From positions 39,251,842 through 39,315,841 of the forward strand of contig NC_132880.1 of the NCBI RefSeq assembly GCF_030463535.1: DNA of 64,000 bases, in the 5' to 3' direction. A program made the position numbers and the translations under genes. This stretch comes from Salminus brasiliensis. Lineage: Eukaryota > Chordata > Actinopteri > Characiformes > Bryconidae. Shown piece by piece: positions 40,737-58,000 of the stretch. Every line of letters starts with the position of its first letter. Position 1 is the first letter of the stretch. The notes beneath the pieces were generated by a model that did not search any database, was not told the DNA's origin, and was given only the letters and a program-made list of their open reading frames with translations.

Positions 40737-43700
40737 AAGAAACAGAGAAAAGAGAGCAGATAGAAAGAAAAGTAAATCTAAAAGTAAAGCAAACTATTTA
40801 TCAACACGTCCTTCTCCTCATCTTCAGCCTTCCAGTGTCATTCCTTTCAGTTTCTCTACCAAATCCTCCATCTCTCTGTCTTCTCTCTCTCTCTGCTGTC
40901 TCTCTCTCCTTCTCTGCCTCTCCACCTGGACCTGCTCCCTCTTCTGTTTCAGATATGCCCAAACATTCTCCAGCCTTTCTCCTCCTTCTGCTCTCAGCTT
41001 CTGACTTTCTTCCTTTACTCCTTCACTCTTCAGCTGTACTCCCAGTTTGCTCTCTACCACACTGCCCAGACCTGCGTCCAGCTTCTCCTCCAGCCTCACC
41101 TCCAGCTTGGCTTTCTCCTTTTCCAGCTCTTCCACCTTCCTGACCATTTCCCCTCTCTCTCTCCTCATCATTTTCATAGCCTTCTTATCCTTCTTTCTCC
41201 TTTTCTCCAGCTTCCTGAGCTCCTCCAGCAGCTCCTCTTTGTCCTTCTGTCTTTCCTTCTCCAGCTCCTCTTTCTCACTGTCAAACTCCTTCATCATCTG
41301 CTCCATCACCTCAGTTCTGATCTTCTCTCCTTCCTTCTTCATCTGCTCTATCTCCTTCTGTAACCCTTCTCCCTCCTTCCTCCACTCTTCCTGCAGCCTT
41401 TCTCTTGCCTCCCTCTCTTTCCTGACTTCCTCTTTCAGTTCCCTCAACCAAACCCTCTTAGATGTGACCTTACTGGCCACCGCGCCCTCCTGCATTTAGG
41501 AGAATTGGACAGAAGAAGAGGACGTTTGTAATTTTGTAATAAAACAGGATCAGTTCATGTACTATTCTTCTTCCAACATCATGACATACAGGAAAAGACT
41601 CCTGCCATCTTGCCCAAGGAAGCTTCGGCCGGACACCATTCAGCTCCTGTGACGAGTTCAGCGTTTTGCCAGATCCTAGATTAGATGTGACCTTACTGGC
41701 CACCGCGCCCTCCTGCATTTCGGAGAATTGGACAGAAGAAGAGGACGTTTGTAATTTTGTAATAAAACAGGATCAGTTCATGTACTACTCTTCTTCCAAC
41801 ATCATGACTTACAGGAAAAGACTCCTGCCATCTTGCCCAAGGAAGCTTCGGCCGGACACCATTCGGCTCCTGTGACGAGTTCAGCGTTTTGCCAGATCCT
41901 AGATTAGATGTGACCTTACTGGCCACCGTGCCCTCCTGCATTTAAGAGATGAGGACAGAAGAAGAAGACATTTGTAATTTTGTAATAAAACAGGATCAGT
42001 TCATGTACTATTCTTCTTTCACTCTCTGTCAAATCAAACATCATGACTTACAGGAAAAGACTCCTGCCATCTTGCCCAAGGAAGTTTTGGCCGGACACCA
42101 TTCAGCTCCTGTGACGAGTTCAGCGTTTTGCCAGATCCTAGATCAGATGTGACCTTACTGGCCACCGCGCCCTCCTGCATTTAGGAGAATTGGACAGAAG
42201 AAGAGGACGTTGGTAATTTTGTAATAAAACAGGATCAGTTCATGTACTATTCTTCTTCCAACATCATGACTTACAGGAAAAAACTCCTGCCATCTTGCCC
42301 AAGGAAGTTTCAGCCGGACACCATTCGGCTCCTGTGACGAGTTCAGCGTTTTGCCAGATCCTAGATTAGATGTGACGTTACTGGCCACCGTGCCCTCCTG
42401 CATTTAAGAGATGAGGACAGAAGAAGAAGACATTTGTAATTTTGTAATAAAACAGGATCAGTTCATGTACTATTCTTCTTTCACTCTCTGTCAAATCAAA
42501 TATCATGACTTACAGGAAAAGACTCCTGCCATCTTGCCCAAGGAAGCTTCAGCCGGACACCATTCGGCTCCTGTGACGAGTTCAGCGTTTTGCCAGATCC
42601 TAGATCAGATGTGACCTTACTGGCCACCGCGCCCTCCTGCATTTAGGAGAATTGGACAGAAGAAGAGGACGTTTGTAATTTTGTAATAAAACAGGATCAG
42701 TTCATGTACTATTCTTCTTCCAACATCATGACTTACAGGAAAAGACTCCTGCCATCTTGCCCAAGGAAGCTTCGGCCGGACACCATTCGGCTCCTGTGAC
42801 GAGTTCAGCGTTTTGCCAGATCCTAGATTAGATGTGACGTTACTGGCCACCGTGCCCTCCTGCATTTAAGAGATGAGGACAGAAGAAGAAGACATTTGTA
42901 ATTTTGTAATAAAACAGGATCAGTTCATGTACTATTCTTCTTTCACTCTCTGTCAAATCAAATATCATGACTTACAGGAAAAGACTCCTGCCATCTTGCC
43001 CAAGGAAGCTTCAGCCGGACACCATTCGGCTCCTGTGACCAGTTCAGCGTTTTGCCAGATCCTAGATCAGATGTGACCTTACTGGCCACCGCGCCCTCCT
43101 GCATTTAGGAGATGAGGACAGAAGAAGAGGACTTTTGTAATTTTGTAATAAAACAGGATCAGTTCATGTACTATTCTTCTTCCAACATCATGACTTACAG
43201 GAAAAAACTCCTGCCATCTTGCCCAAGGAAGTTTCGGCCGGACACCATTCGGCTCCTGTGACAAGTTCAGCATTTTGCCAGATCCTAGATTAGATGTGAC
43301 CTTACTGGCCACCGTGCCCTCCTGCATTTAAGAGATGAGGACAGAAGAAGAAGACATTTGTAATTTTGTAATAAAACAGGATCAGTTCATGTACTATTCT
43401 TCTTTCACTCTCTGTCAAATCAAACATCATGACTTACAGGAAAAAACTCCTGCCATCTTGCCCAAGGAAGTTTTGGTCGGACACCATTCGGCTCCTGTGA
43501 CGAGTTCAGCGTTTTGCCAGATCCTAGATCAGATGTGACCTTACTGGCCACCGCGCCCTCCTGCATTTAGGAGAATTGGACAGAAGAAGAGGACGTTTGT
43601 AATTTTGTAATAAAACAGGATCAGTTCATGTACTATTCTTCTTCCAACACCATGATGTAATTTTGTAATAAAACAGGATCAGTTCATGTACTATTCTTCT

Positions 43701-44165
43701 TTCACTCTCTGTCAAATCAAACATCATGACTTACAGGAAAAGACTCCTGCCATCTTGCCCAAGGAAGCTTCAGCCGGACACCATTCGGCTCCTGTGACGA
43801 GTTCAGCATTTTGCCAGATCCTAGATTCAGATATTCATGATTATTAAACAAGTTTAGGAGTTGATCTTTTCTAAAACAGGAACACGATGAAAGTGGATCT
43901 TCTTGTTGTCTTTAAGGCTGTATTCATTCTGAGGTCAGTCGTTTTGAAGTACTGAAACTTTATACTTTAAATAAACGGATTAAAGCTTTGAAAACTTACC
44001 TGAATCTCCTTTTATTCTGGTTTTGAGATCTGAGTGTTGTGAAGTGTGTCTGCTCAGTTGGTCCACAGTCCAAAGAACTGATCACTAAAGTTCCTAATGC
44101 AGGTTCTTTCTCACCTCACAATCGCATCATCACGTGACCTCATAATCGCACTGCTACAGCCCCGA
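40731..44165 (-). CDS. Unrecognised gene: nine tandem identical-length exons plus coiled-coil terminal exon
   Basis: Read on the minus strand. Terminal exon 40824-41489; internal exons, each 123 bp: 41590-41712, 41813-41935, 42052-42174, 42275-42397, 42514-42636, 42737-42859, 42976-43098, 43199-43321, 43438-43560. Upstream exon 43735-43870, possible leader exon 44000 to about 44165. Every internal exon has an acceptor (aaatgcag) after a pyrimidine tract and a donor after TCTTTTCCT (GTAAGT, once GTATGT). All are phase 0-0 and none has a stop in frame. The 41-residue unit begins EG(A/T)VAS(K/N)VTS and ends LPWARWQE(S/F)FP. From the first in-frame ATG (43809) the model predicts 25 + 9x41 + 221 = 615 residues. 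TATAAAA lies at 44199-44193 and AATAAA at 40736-40731. No family is recognised. Alternatively it is a satellite with fortuitous splice motifs. Confidence 0.5.
40824..41489 (-). CDS. Terminal exon: highly charged coiled-coil domain
   Basis: An open frame of 222 codons including stop. It begins with the tandem-unit leader EGAVASKVTS, then diverges into KRVWLRELKEEVRKEREARE and about 190 residues rich in E, K, R, L and M with heptad-like leucines (EELLEELRKLEKRRKKDKK; VRKVEELEKEKAKLEVRLEE), ending MTLEG. The shape resembles C-terminal coiled coils of fish immune GTPases and structural proteins, but no diagnostic domain is present. The strand is purine-rich, which also opens the opposite strand (150 codons), so openness alone is weak evidence. 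The in-frame acceptor and downstream AATAAA are the stronger points. Confidence 0.5.
   Translation of the reverse strand, partial: EGAVASKVTSKRVWLRELKEEVRKEREARERLQEEWRKEGEGLQKEIEQMKKEGEKIRTEVMEQMMKEFDSEKEELEKERQKDKEELLEELRKLEKRRKKDKKAMKMMRRERGEMVRKVEELEKEKAKLEVRLEEKLDAGLGSVVESKLGVQLKSEGVKEESQKLRAEGGERLENVWAYLKQKREQVQVERQRRRERQQREREDREMEDLVEKLKGMTLEG
41461..43829. repeat. Tandem array of 223/239-bp units in a 462-bp higher-order pattern
   Basis: Units start (at gatgtgac) at 41461, 41684, 41907, 42146, 42369, 42608, 42831, 43070, 43293 and 43532. Spacings are 223, 223, 239, 223, 239, 223, 239, 223, 239. The long form carries a 16-bp net insertion (tcactctctgtcaaatcaaa replacing a short segment). 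The last unit is a hybrid with an internal partial duplication at 43653-43720. Units are near-identical in exon-like and intron-like parts alike, implying recent amplification or gene conversion. Confidence 0.95.
43735..43870 (-). CDS. Candidate first coding exon of the tandem-exon gene
   Basis: The donor side is identical to the array units. The acceptor is tcctgttttag, outside the array. The first in-frame ATG is at 43809, giving MLNSSQEPNGVRLK then LPWARWQESFP. A tiny upstream ATG frame (MNI, then stop) lies at 43838-43827. In most array units the corresponding codon is ACG (Thr), so this ATG is nearly private to this exon (one internal unit also has it). Confidence 0.42.
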
Positions 44166-44199
44166 GAGTCACTGCAATATAAACTGGACACATTTTATA
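43958..44199 (-). promoter_or_regulatory. Candidate promoter and leader exon of the minus-strand gene
   Basis: TATAAAA at 44199-44193 could place a start near 44165. A transcript from there meets a good donor, GATTCAG|GTAAGT, at 44000. A second TATAAAG at 43964-43958 lies in the presumed intron and is an alternative promoter. Both are inferred from motifs. Confidence 0.35.
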
Positions 44200-44396
44200 T
44201 CCAACCATCATTAAACAAGTACAGTAAATTCAGACACTGTCCAAATTATCTCAAATAAAGTTTTTTTAATGCCAAACGAACGTGCTTTCAGCAACTATAT
44301 TATATTAAATGATCCAACTGCATCCTTACTGTGTGTTTATACCTATGAAACCTTTTTTTGTGTTAAAAATATTGTTTGCTAATTTAAGGTATGCTA

Positions 44397-45180
<784 letters not shown>

Positions 45181-45899
45181 TAAAATATCACTGTCAAATA
45201 CAGTTTGAACTCAACATGTGATGGAATTTGTGATCTTTTTTTGGGTATTGGGACATAGGAGTGCTTTGGGCTGTCTTTGAGGTTAGTTGTTTTTTTAGGG
45301 GGGTTAGAAAGAAAGGCTTTTTTGGGATTGTATTCTGTGCTGAAAATGAACTACAAATGAAACAAAACTGGAACTTTTACAGAGCCTGTAAAATATCATG
45401 GTAGAAAAATAATATTTTGCTGCTGTAAAATAAAAACCATGGATTCATTTTTGTGTGTTTTTAGTTTTCTCCATGGTTTGATATCCACATAATTCTGGAT
45501 GAATGGACCAGTAGAAATGCTCTAAATTCCTTGGAATAAACTCTAATTTTACACTGACTTCCATTCAAAGTTAGGGACAAATTTGTCTTCTCCTGTAAGG
45601 AGACACGTGTTGGACAGTGATGATTGTAAAAAAGTCCTTCAATTTAACCAATTATTCCCTCAATTTATTAAAAGAAAATCCTTAATTCAGTAAACCATTT
45701 CTTCATTTTAGGTTTAGGTAGGTTGTTCCCGAGAGTCTCTGTGTCTCTGAATATTACTTTTTCTACCCTGGAGCTTTAGGGGGGTCCGTACACTTCAGAG
45801 TGGACATGTTCACTACCCAATGGGTTCATCTGTAGTTGTGAATTCCCCTTGAAAAGCCTGACACTCTCTGAAGTCCACTTGGCAGGGATGTATCAGGGG
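45181..45899. other. Intergenic region upstream of fam133b
   Basis: No supported coding sequence. T-rich and A-rich runs, nothing recognised. Confidence 0.5.
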
Positions 45900-46074
45900 T
45901 TATTGGTGCACTGCTGAAGTGACGCGATCGTCAGTAGCGCAGACTGGCCGCTGGTGGGCAGTAGTGTTCAGATAGTCAGAGGCGATTCCGCCGCACAGCG
46001 AGCCATGTAAACAAAGAGTCTAACTTCTGATATGCAGGTTAAATAACAACAATAATAATAATACAAAATCAATA
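45900..46074 (+). promoter_or_regulatory. fam133b: fam133b promoter and 5' leader region
   Basis: A CpG-richer block (gacgcgatcgtcagtagcgc, ggcgattccgccgcacagcg) lies within 180 bp of the start codon, with no TATA box. This suits a housekeeping promoter. An ATGTAA start-stop element is at 46005-46010. The transcription start is not visible. Confidence 0.45.
46005..46010 (+). promoter_or_regulatory. Minimal start-stop uORF in the fam133b leader
   Basis: ATG directly followed by TAA, with G at -3, 65 bp before the fam133b start. It matters only if transcription starts upstream of 46005. Confidence 0.35.
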
Positions 46075-51113
<5,039 letters not shown>

Positions 51114-51351
51114 AACGTAGCCTTGTGGCCTCCTGCCCGAAAGGTAGTGGGAAGACTTGGGTGTACTTGGAGCCTCTGCCACATTGTTGGAAAACCCAAC
51201 GGAAGTCTGCTGGAGGGACTCTGACTCTGGCTGTCTATGAAGTGGTGTGTCTTCCTGCTTAAGCAGAATGATGACTGGATGAGGAATTTGAAGGGGTTAT
51301 GAGGGCTTTGAGTCCCTGTGGGTTTATTATTATTATTTTTCTTTTTTGCTT

Positions 51352-51388
<37 letters not shown>

Positions 51389-51430
51389 CAGAATATTCTC
51401 TGTCAAAATAAAGCTCAGTTATGCCATTGG
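51114..51430 (+). other. fam133b: fam133b 3' UTR
   Basis: Follows the TAG at 51111-51113. Contains a 32-bp T run (51353-51384) and AATAAA at 51407-51412, which predicts cleavage near 51425-51435. Confidence 0.65.
51407..51412 (+). terminator. fam133b poly(A) signal
   Basis: AATAAA 294 bp after the stop codon, the only hexamer before hepacam2. Confidence 0.65.
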
Positions 51431-52004
51431 TCATCAGTTGTGGTGCTGCATGTAATATGTACATGACCCAGATTTTAAAGAGGAACCATCTAAGAGACTG
51501 ATGTGCTGTTGGACTAGTAGGTTAAAGCATTTTTAATTATGCATTGTAGTTATGCTTTCTCACTTGGTCTTCAATATTTTAACACATACACTTTGACATT
51601 GTGCTTTTAAATTTGTCAAAAAGAAAGAGCTAGATTAAAAATTCAAGACTGAATTGCCTGACCGATGTCCTCACTTCTAAAAACAGTCACAATCCAAAGC
51701 ATACGCAGCATACATGTCCCAGTTCATCTTTGTAGACGCCTCGCTGAAGGTGGACTCAAAGGCGAAAAAGGTGTGAGGGGGAATTTTCTCGAGTGTGCAT
51801 GGGTGCGGGTGAAGGTTTGCATATCCTTGTGTACATTGTCTGTGTATATGTGTGTCTAGAGCTTGAAGAGGCTTAGGTGTCTGTGTGTGTTCAATGGTAT
51901 CTACCCAACGGCTGTGTTCAAATCCCCTCACAAATGGGTGTATTTTTCTGTGTGATCTGATACCTTGTACTTGATCCCATGTATACCTCTGTCAGAGCCT
52001 TTTG
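51431..52004 (+). promoter_or_regulatory. Short fam133b-hepacam2 spacer with hepacam2 5' region
   Basis: Under 600 bp separates the fam133b poly(A) site from the hepacam2 start codon, so it should hold the hepacam2 promoter or leader unless a 5' exon lies farther upstream. No TATA box was identified. Confidence 0.4.
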
Positions 52005-52083
52005 ATGGAGCTGCATGTGGCCCTGGAGGAGGTGGCGGCCTTTCTGAGCGTCTGCCAGGTGTACAGTCTCCTCCTGCTGTCCT
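52005..52083 (+). CDS. hepacam2: hepacam2 signal-peptide exon
   Basis: ATG at 52005 opens MELHVALEEVAAFLSVCQ, then VYSLLLLSC. The donor is tcct|gtggga at 52084. The split Cys codon (t|gt) is completed exactly by the next exon. It parallels the human N-terminus (MEPFGDTLGVFQ...). The donor is not a consensus one, so this exon is less certain than the others. Confidence 0.72.
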
Positions 52084-55000
52084 GTGGGAGGGGCCTCATT
52101 TCCCTGGCAAATGCTGTCACCAGTTCCCCTTTTCTTGTCACTAGAGTCCTAGAGCTCTTGGAACACAGCAAGCAGAAATGGAAGCAATTGGAGTTGCAGA
52201 GTTGTTTCTTCTGTGTGCCATGACTGGAATGTCAGGTAAGATGTTGTGAGGATGGATGATGAGGAGGATGATGATACCAGCCAAGAGATTGTAACTTTAT
52301 CAGCTTAACACAACTGACTGAGAATAAGTCTTTTACTGGGGTGTTTATCACTGTTGGTCAATACAATGTGATCTATAGTAACTGGAGCAATATTTTCCAT
52401 GATAGAAATTTTATGTGGAAACTAGATGTCAATGTAAGCTCTGCTTTACTCTCTTAGTTCTGTCTCAATGTATCAGAGGGTCTCACTATTTATTAACTCA
52501 TCGTAATGCTAATTAAGGCCTGGTACTGTGACTGTTCTGGTTATAAACATCTCAGTTGTGTGGATTCTTTGTAGTTCTGCTGATTAATATGCTTAGTATG
52601 TTTGGGTTATTATTCTAGCTTAGTTGTTTCTGTACTTGTTTTATCTGCTGTAATTATATTGTGCATTTTTCTTTAATATTGATCTGTTCTGAAGCTTTTC
52701 ACCCAAAAAAGTGGTCTTTACCCAACATTGCCTTGTATATGTGTGGCAAAGTTGACATTTTTGTTTTCCCACCACTCTCTAATGGGCACTAAATATTCAT
52801 AAACTTCTCACTCAGGCAGTGTTCTGATAAGTTGACAGCTACAAGTTCCCTTATCTCATGAGCCATCACATGCGGCTCTAAATCAACACCAGACTTGACT
52901 CACTGGATTATTCATGCCCAGGCTTTTTATTGTCCAGTATGGAATCTACTGTGGTTTTAAGTGCAGTTTGCACCCCCTAAAATACCAGTTGCCCCAGTGT
53001 GTGTGTGTGTGTGTGTAGTCTAATGTGTGGTTTTGTTGGGATATTTGTGTATTTGCCATGTAATTGTTGGTAAAAGTGCTTTTAGCTTGATGTCTATCGT
53101 CATGCTGAGCTCTTAGTCACTGCTGTTATCATCACAACAATCTCTGGTTTGTTTGGAGACAACAGGACCAGAGAGGGCCAAGCACACTCCTCGGTATTCT
53201 CCAAGCCTGCTAAGAATAGTGTGCAGTAAACAGTGGCACACTTCTAACCTCGGGGCCTCCCCTGCCTCAGGGCCTTTTTTGTGTGCCATAGGGGTGTCCT
53301 TATTTATTATTTAGGACACAACACGAGCTGCACAGTGCTCTATTGTACCACGCAGAGCCAATACAGCAGGCAGGCAGTAGGCCTGGCTGTGTCCGGGAAA
53401 AGAGGCGCGCGCGTGTGTGTGTGTGTGTGTGTATACACCCACTACCTACCTCCCTGTTACATAGTCCTTCCTAGCAACAGAATACAGATTAACAGCAGCT
53501 GTCAGTTAAGGGTAGGTAACTGATCTGCACTGAATCCAGTTCAACAGGATTAATTACACTCTTATTCCAGTGGAATTTGCAGTTGGTCAGTGGTCTAGGG
53601 GGAGTAAGGATATCTGCAGTATGCTCAGAAAAGCATTCTGGCATAATATCTCACAATAATGACAAAGCTCTTTATATTGCTCATCTTCTGCTTCTCAAAT
53701 ATCATTAGGCCTTATTCACCAACTGTTCTTATGAAGAAATGTCTTCTTAAAAGCCACTTACTCAGTTTTGATGAAGATTCTGACATTTACCAATGTTTTT
53801 GTTTTCATATGGGATTTGTTTGGTTTACAAGGACAATGTGATAAAGAAAAATGTAATGCACTTTTCTCAAGAACAAATGTAGGTGTTGGTGAATGAGGCA
53901 ATGCATTTACCAATATTGGTATAACATTCTGTATAAAAAGTGGCAGTTAGGAAGTGCTTTACATAAGAAAACCTCAGAACGGCTTTTTGCGAGAATAGTT
54001 ACAATTAAAAGAAAGTTGCCCCCCAAAATTGAAATGAAAAACAACTGTGATTCTCAGATGGATAGAAAAAAGGTATTAACTTAAAAATAAGGAACATGGA
54101 ATTAAAACAAAGAAAATGACAGTTATAACATTGGACAAAAGCATAATAACAAAAACATACGTTTCAGGTGGGATAGTAAGTTCAGACTGGCAGATGACAC
54201 ACAGATGGCATTGCATGAGGATAATTGAGCTATAGAAAGATTCATAGGTTGAGAAAAGGCGGTACAGTCTGGGCCGGCCCAAGCCTTTATGGAGCCCTAA
54301 GCAGATTTTCATTTGGGCCCCCACCACCACCTCAGCACCAGATGTTTCATCATTCCATAGGGTACACTCTGTGTGTTAGCATTATCTGCATTTGCCCAAC
54401 AGTGGCAGCAGCCAACAGAAATTGATTAACCAAGTATTGGTGTGCATAAAATAGTGTGTAAAAATGCTTTTACCTGTGTTATACCATTTCATTTTATTAT
54501 TCAATGTTATTTTTAAAACAGAAATATTTTCATTGTGATGTCTTGGTGATCTTTAGGGGGCCCCCTGGTGGCGTTGGGGCACTAAGCAGCCACGTACTTC
54601 AAGTATGCAGTGGGCCGGCTCTGGGTACAATGCAGTGAATGTCTCGTCCAATGTGTGGAAAATAGGTCACAAAGCAGATGTTATTGTTTGGCAAAAAGAA
54701 GTGGTTGCGTTTGGGCGTGCCAAAAGCCATAGTGTGAAGGAAGTAGCTAAATTTGCAGGTGCAGTACAGTCATATAGGTCTACCAGCAGTGGCAGGAATC
54801 CCAGTCTACAAGAAATTCTCCTCAGAATTGTGGCCGAAAGATGAAACTGACGACAGGCTTGTGAATGAAAATCGTTTTGCTTAAAGGCAAGAACTGCTTC
54901 TAGAAGTAAACTAGGTCTTTCACCAGCAATTTCTGAAAGAACGCTCTGCAGGGAACTGCATAGCATGAACATATGGGGCAGTGTGTCACACAAGGTGCCT

Positions 55001-58000
55001 TTGCTTCAAACATTGACACAGTGAGTCTATTTGGGCGTAGTCATCTGGTGACAGCCAGGTATATCTGTGTGTCATGAGGACCAATGTTCAAACTGAACAA
55101 GAAGCTGAAGTCTGTTCTCTTTGTGCAAGAAGAGCATGACTTCATGTACCGCTCAGTTTCTTCACACAGCCTTGGTGTTTGCTCAAAGACCAGTTTGGAC
55201 AATTTAGAAAGGATCTTGTGTTTGGCTACAATCATCCAGTATAGCTTGTCAATATTTGCTCGTGGCAGTTACAGGACTGATCAAGTAAAGTCAGGCCTCA
55301 GAGGTGATTAAACTACACAATGTGTAAATCATCTAATGTAGCATATGGACAAACAGAGCTTAGCCAAGTCTGTCTTTGGTTTCGGAGTCTTGAACTCATG
55401 AAGAAACAGCCAGCAGGAGAACTGTTGGTGTGCAGGGAAAGTTTCACATGGCATCAATATTGCAAGAAAAAAAGATTTGTGAATTTGAAGCACCCTGAGA
55501 AAACATGAGGGTTTGATTAGGAGTGATATGGTTAAAATATCACGTTTCTAAATACATTTTCTTGATAAACAAAATTTATTTTGAAAGTTTAACATACAGA
55601 CAAAATGCATTGGTGGCAGCAGATCTTAAATACTGTTATCCAAACACTCTCCTGTACAGGGGTGTTGTATAAGGCGGGGAAGTTAGGACGACTCTAAGGC
55701 CCTAATAATGTTTATTATGAAGTATTTCATAAGCCCAAAATCCAGCAGCACAACTGCTTCTATAGTTTGTACATACATTTTAATTCAAAGTTTGCTGCGC
55801 TCCATCCAAAACTTTGACGACTCAAAGAAACATTTAGATACCTAAATGGCACAGAACCTTGAAAAATGGTTGTATACAGCTCTATAAAGCTGTATTAGGC
55901 CCTTCATTTCTTTTTAGTACTAAATACACAATCATGTCAGAATATTATGACCACACCTATTTTGGAATGAACAAAAGGTGAAGGGTGGTAGCATATCGGA
56001 CACCGCTAACTTTGTGGGATGTTCTAAGGCTGCTGTAGTGAACGGTGGTACCTAAGAGGCCATTGATGCCAGCGAGTGGAACAGAGCAATCGACGTGGCA
56101 TCCCTGTGGACCTGTTAACCACTAGAATGACATTCAATCACTTAATGCAGTCCGTGCCACGACGTCTCACTAGTGTCACACAAGCCAGTGGTATCTGTTC
56201 CCACTATTGGGTAGGTGGTCATAATATTCTGATATGACTGTGTAGAAGCATTACGTTATATGGAGTTTTTAGACCCTTAAAGGTTCTTCAAACTTACATT
56301 TACATTTATGGCATTTAGCTGACGCTCTTATCCAGAGCGACTTACAAGGTAACTCATATTACAGAGGTGGGTCAGTGTAGTGTCAGGAGTCTTGCCCAAG
56401 GACTTTTATTGGTGTAGCGCAGCATGGTCACCCAGAATGGGAATCAAACCCCAGCCTCCCACATGGTGTGGTAGCTCAGTGGCAGGTAGTGGTGTTATCT
56501 GTTGCGCCACACTAACCACTTACACATCTCCTTCATTAAAAGGTTCTAAAAGGAACAAAGTGACACTGTGTAAAACCCCTTTGTCCCCTTCGTGTTTAGG
56601 ACTGTAGTTATTCCAGTTCTTTCCATGTAACAGTGATCGTTGTACTGCTGTAGATGCTTTGGGGAAACCCCAACCTGGAATGAACATAGAAGAGTCATGC
56701 ACTCTTAAAAATGAGATGATTTAGATGGCTTTTTTGATCAGTCCCATAGAAGATCCACTGTTATCTAGATGAACTTTTCAATAGAAGAATTTCACCTAAT
56801 GTTCCATCCATCCTTTAGGGAGTTAGGTGTGGTTCCTTTGTGGCATTCCTCTAAGGAACCCTTTGTGGCACTTTGAGTGTTTAAGTACATTTCATACATG
56901 TGATTTGTGAGTTTCTGTTGTTTCTGTTTTAAAGGTGCCAACATGGAGCTTGTTACAATGCCTCCTGTCCTGCACGGGATCATGGGCGAATCTCTGCACA
57001 TACCTGTGGAGACTCACTTTGATGTAAAAGGAGTGAACTTCCAGCTCTACTGGTTCCAGAGCAGTCCTAAGCACAGTCCTAGTCCCAGACCTGATACCGC
57101 ACTGGTTGCCTATGAGGATGGCAATGCAATCATTAAACTGCAGTGGAAGGAGATTCTCATCTTCAGTCCTATTGACTTTTCCCTGACCTTTAATCAGCTG
57201 GATGAGGCAGCTGAGGGCGACTACAGGCTAGAAATCAACTTCTTTGGCGCAAACAAGACAACTGAGATGCTTATCAAGACTGTGAGCATTATCGTGAATG
57301 GTGAGTATGACTTTAGCTGATGGGATAGTTTCACTTCTCTGACACGTCAGCCAACCTGACTGTGAGGGATGGCAGATGGCACTGGGGCTTTTGTTGAGGG
57401 GATGTTTATTGCCTTGTTTTCAGCATTGCTTTTGAGAGTGTGTGCTCCTAGTGCTAGGATCCATTAGAGGAAGTATTTTTGAATACGCTGCAGCTGATGT
57501 TATCTTCATAGGGAAAAACATATTAAAGGTAGGGATCATGTGTGACATTTCTGGCAGTATTATAAGATTATAAGTATCTATTTTCTGCTCTCAGAAAAGC
57601 TTATGTTTAATTAACATTGTGTGTTTACATGTGTTGTAAATGTATATAATAAGATATACATAATAATAAATAATAAATAATAAATATGCTGTGAACAAAC
57701 AGCCCAAAACTGTTCTTTTAGACTGAAATCCCATGACTGATTCAGATTCAGCCCCTAAAGAACTCTGAACACTTTCCTGTTCATAAAACCAGTTTGAGGC
57801 GGCTTTGCTTAGTGACATGGTGCATTATCATGCTGCATTATCCCATGCTCTTTTAATTATAGAAGTACTGGTGCCATTTCTTTCAGAGATTATAGAATAG
57901 ATACAATGTCTCAACATACAAGCTCTTAAAGAAAACCCTTTCACAAGTAAGGTCTGGCTCCCTGAAATGATCTGCCAAGAGTCAGTTCCCTTTATATACC

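Noticed and set aside
41047..41499. 150-codon plus-strand Ser/Leu-rich frame opposite the coiled-coil exon
   Set aside because: It is the antisense of a purine-rich strand; the opposite strand has better support (acceptor, continuity with the units, poly(A) signal).
41949..43538. Repeated 67-codon plus-strand frames starting MRTEEEDIC in the array
   Set aside because: They occur only in the long units and run antisense over the splice-site and exon structure. No splice continuity between units on the plus strand.
41461..43829. CRISPR-like array
   Set aside because: The units are over 220 bp, contiguous and without unique spacers, in a vertebrate genome.
52084..52223. Reading the first hepacam2 frame through to 52223 as part of the protein
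   Set aside because: The frame past 52083 has no resemblance to HEPACAM2, and splicing at 52084 restores the Cys codon and joins exactly to the Ig exon at 56935.
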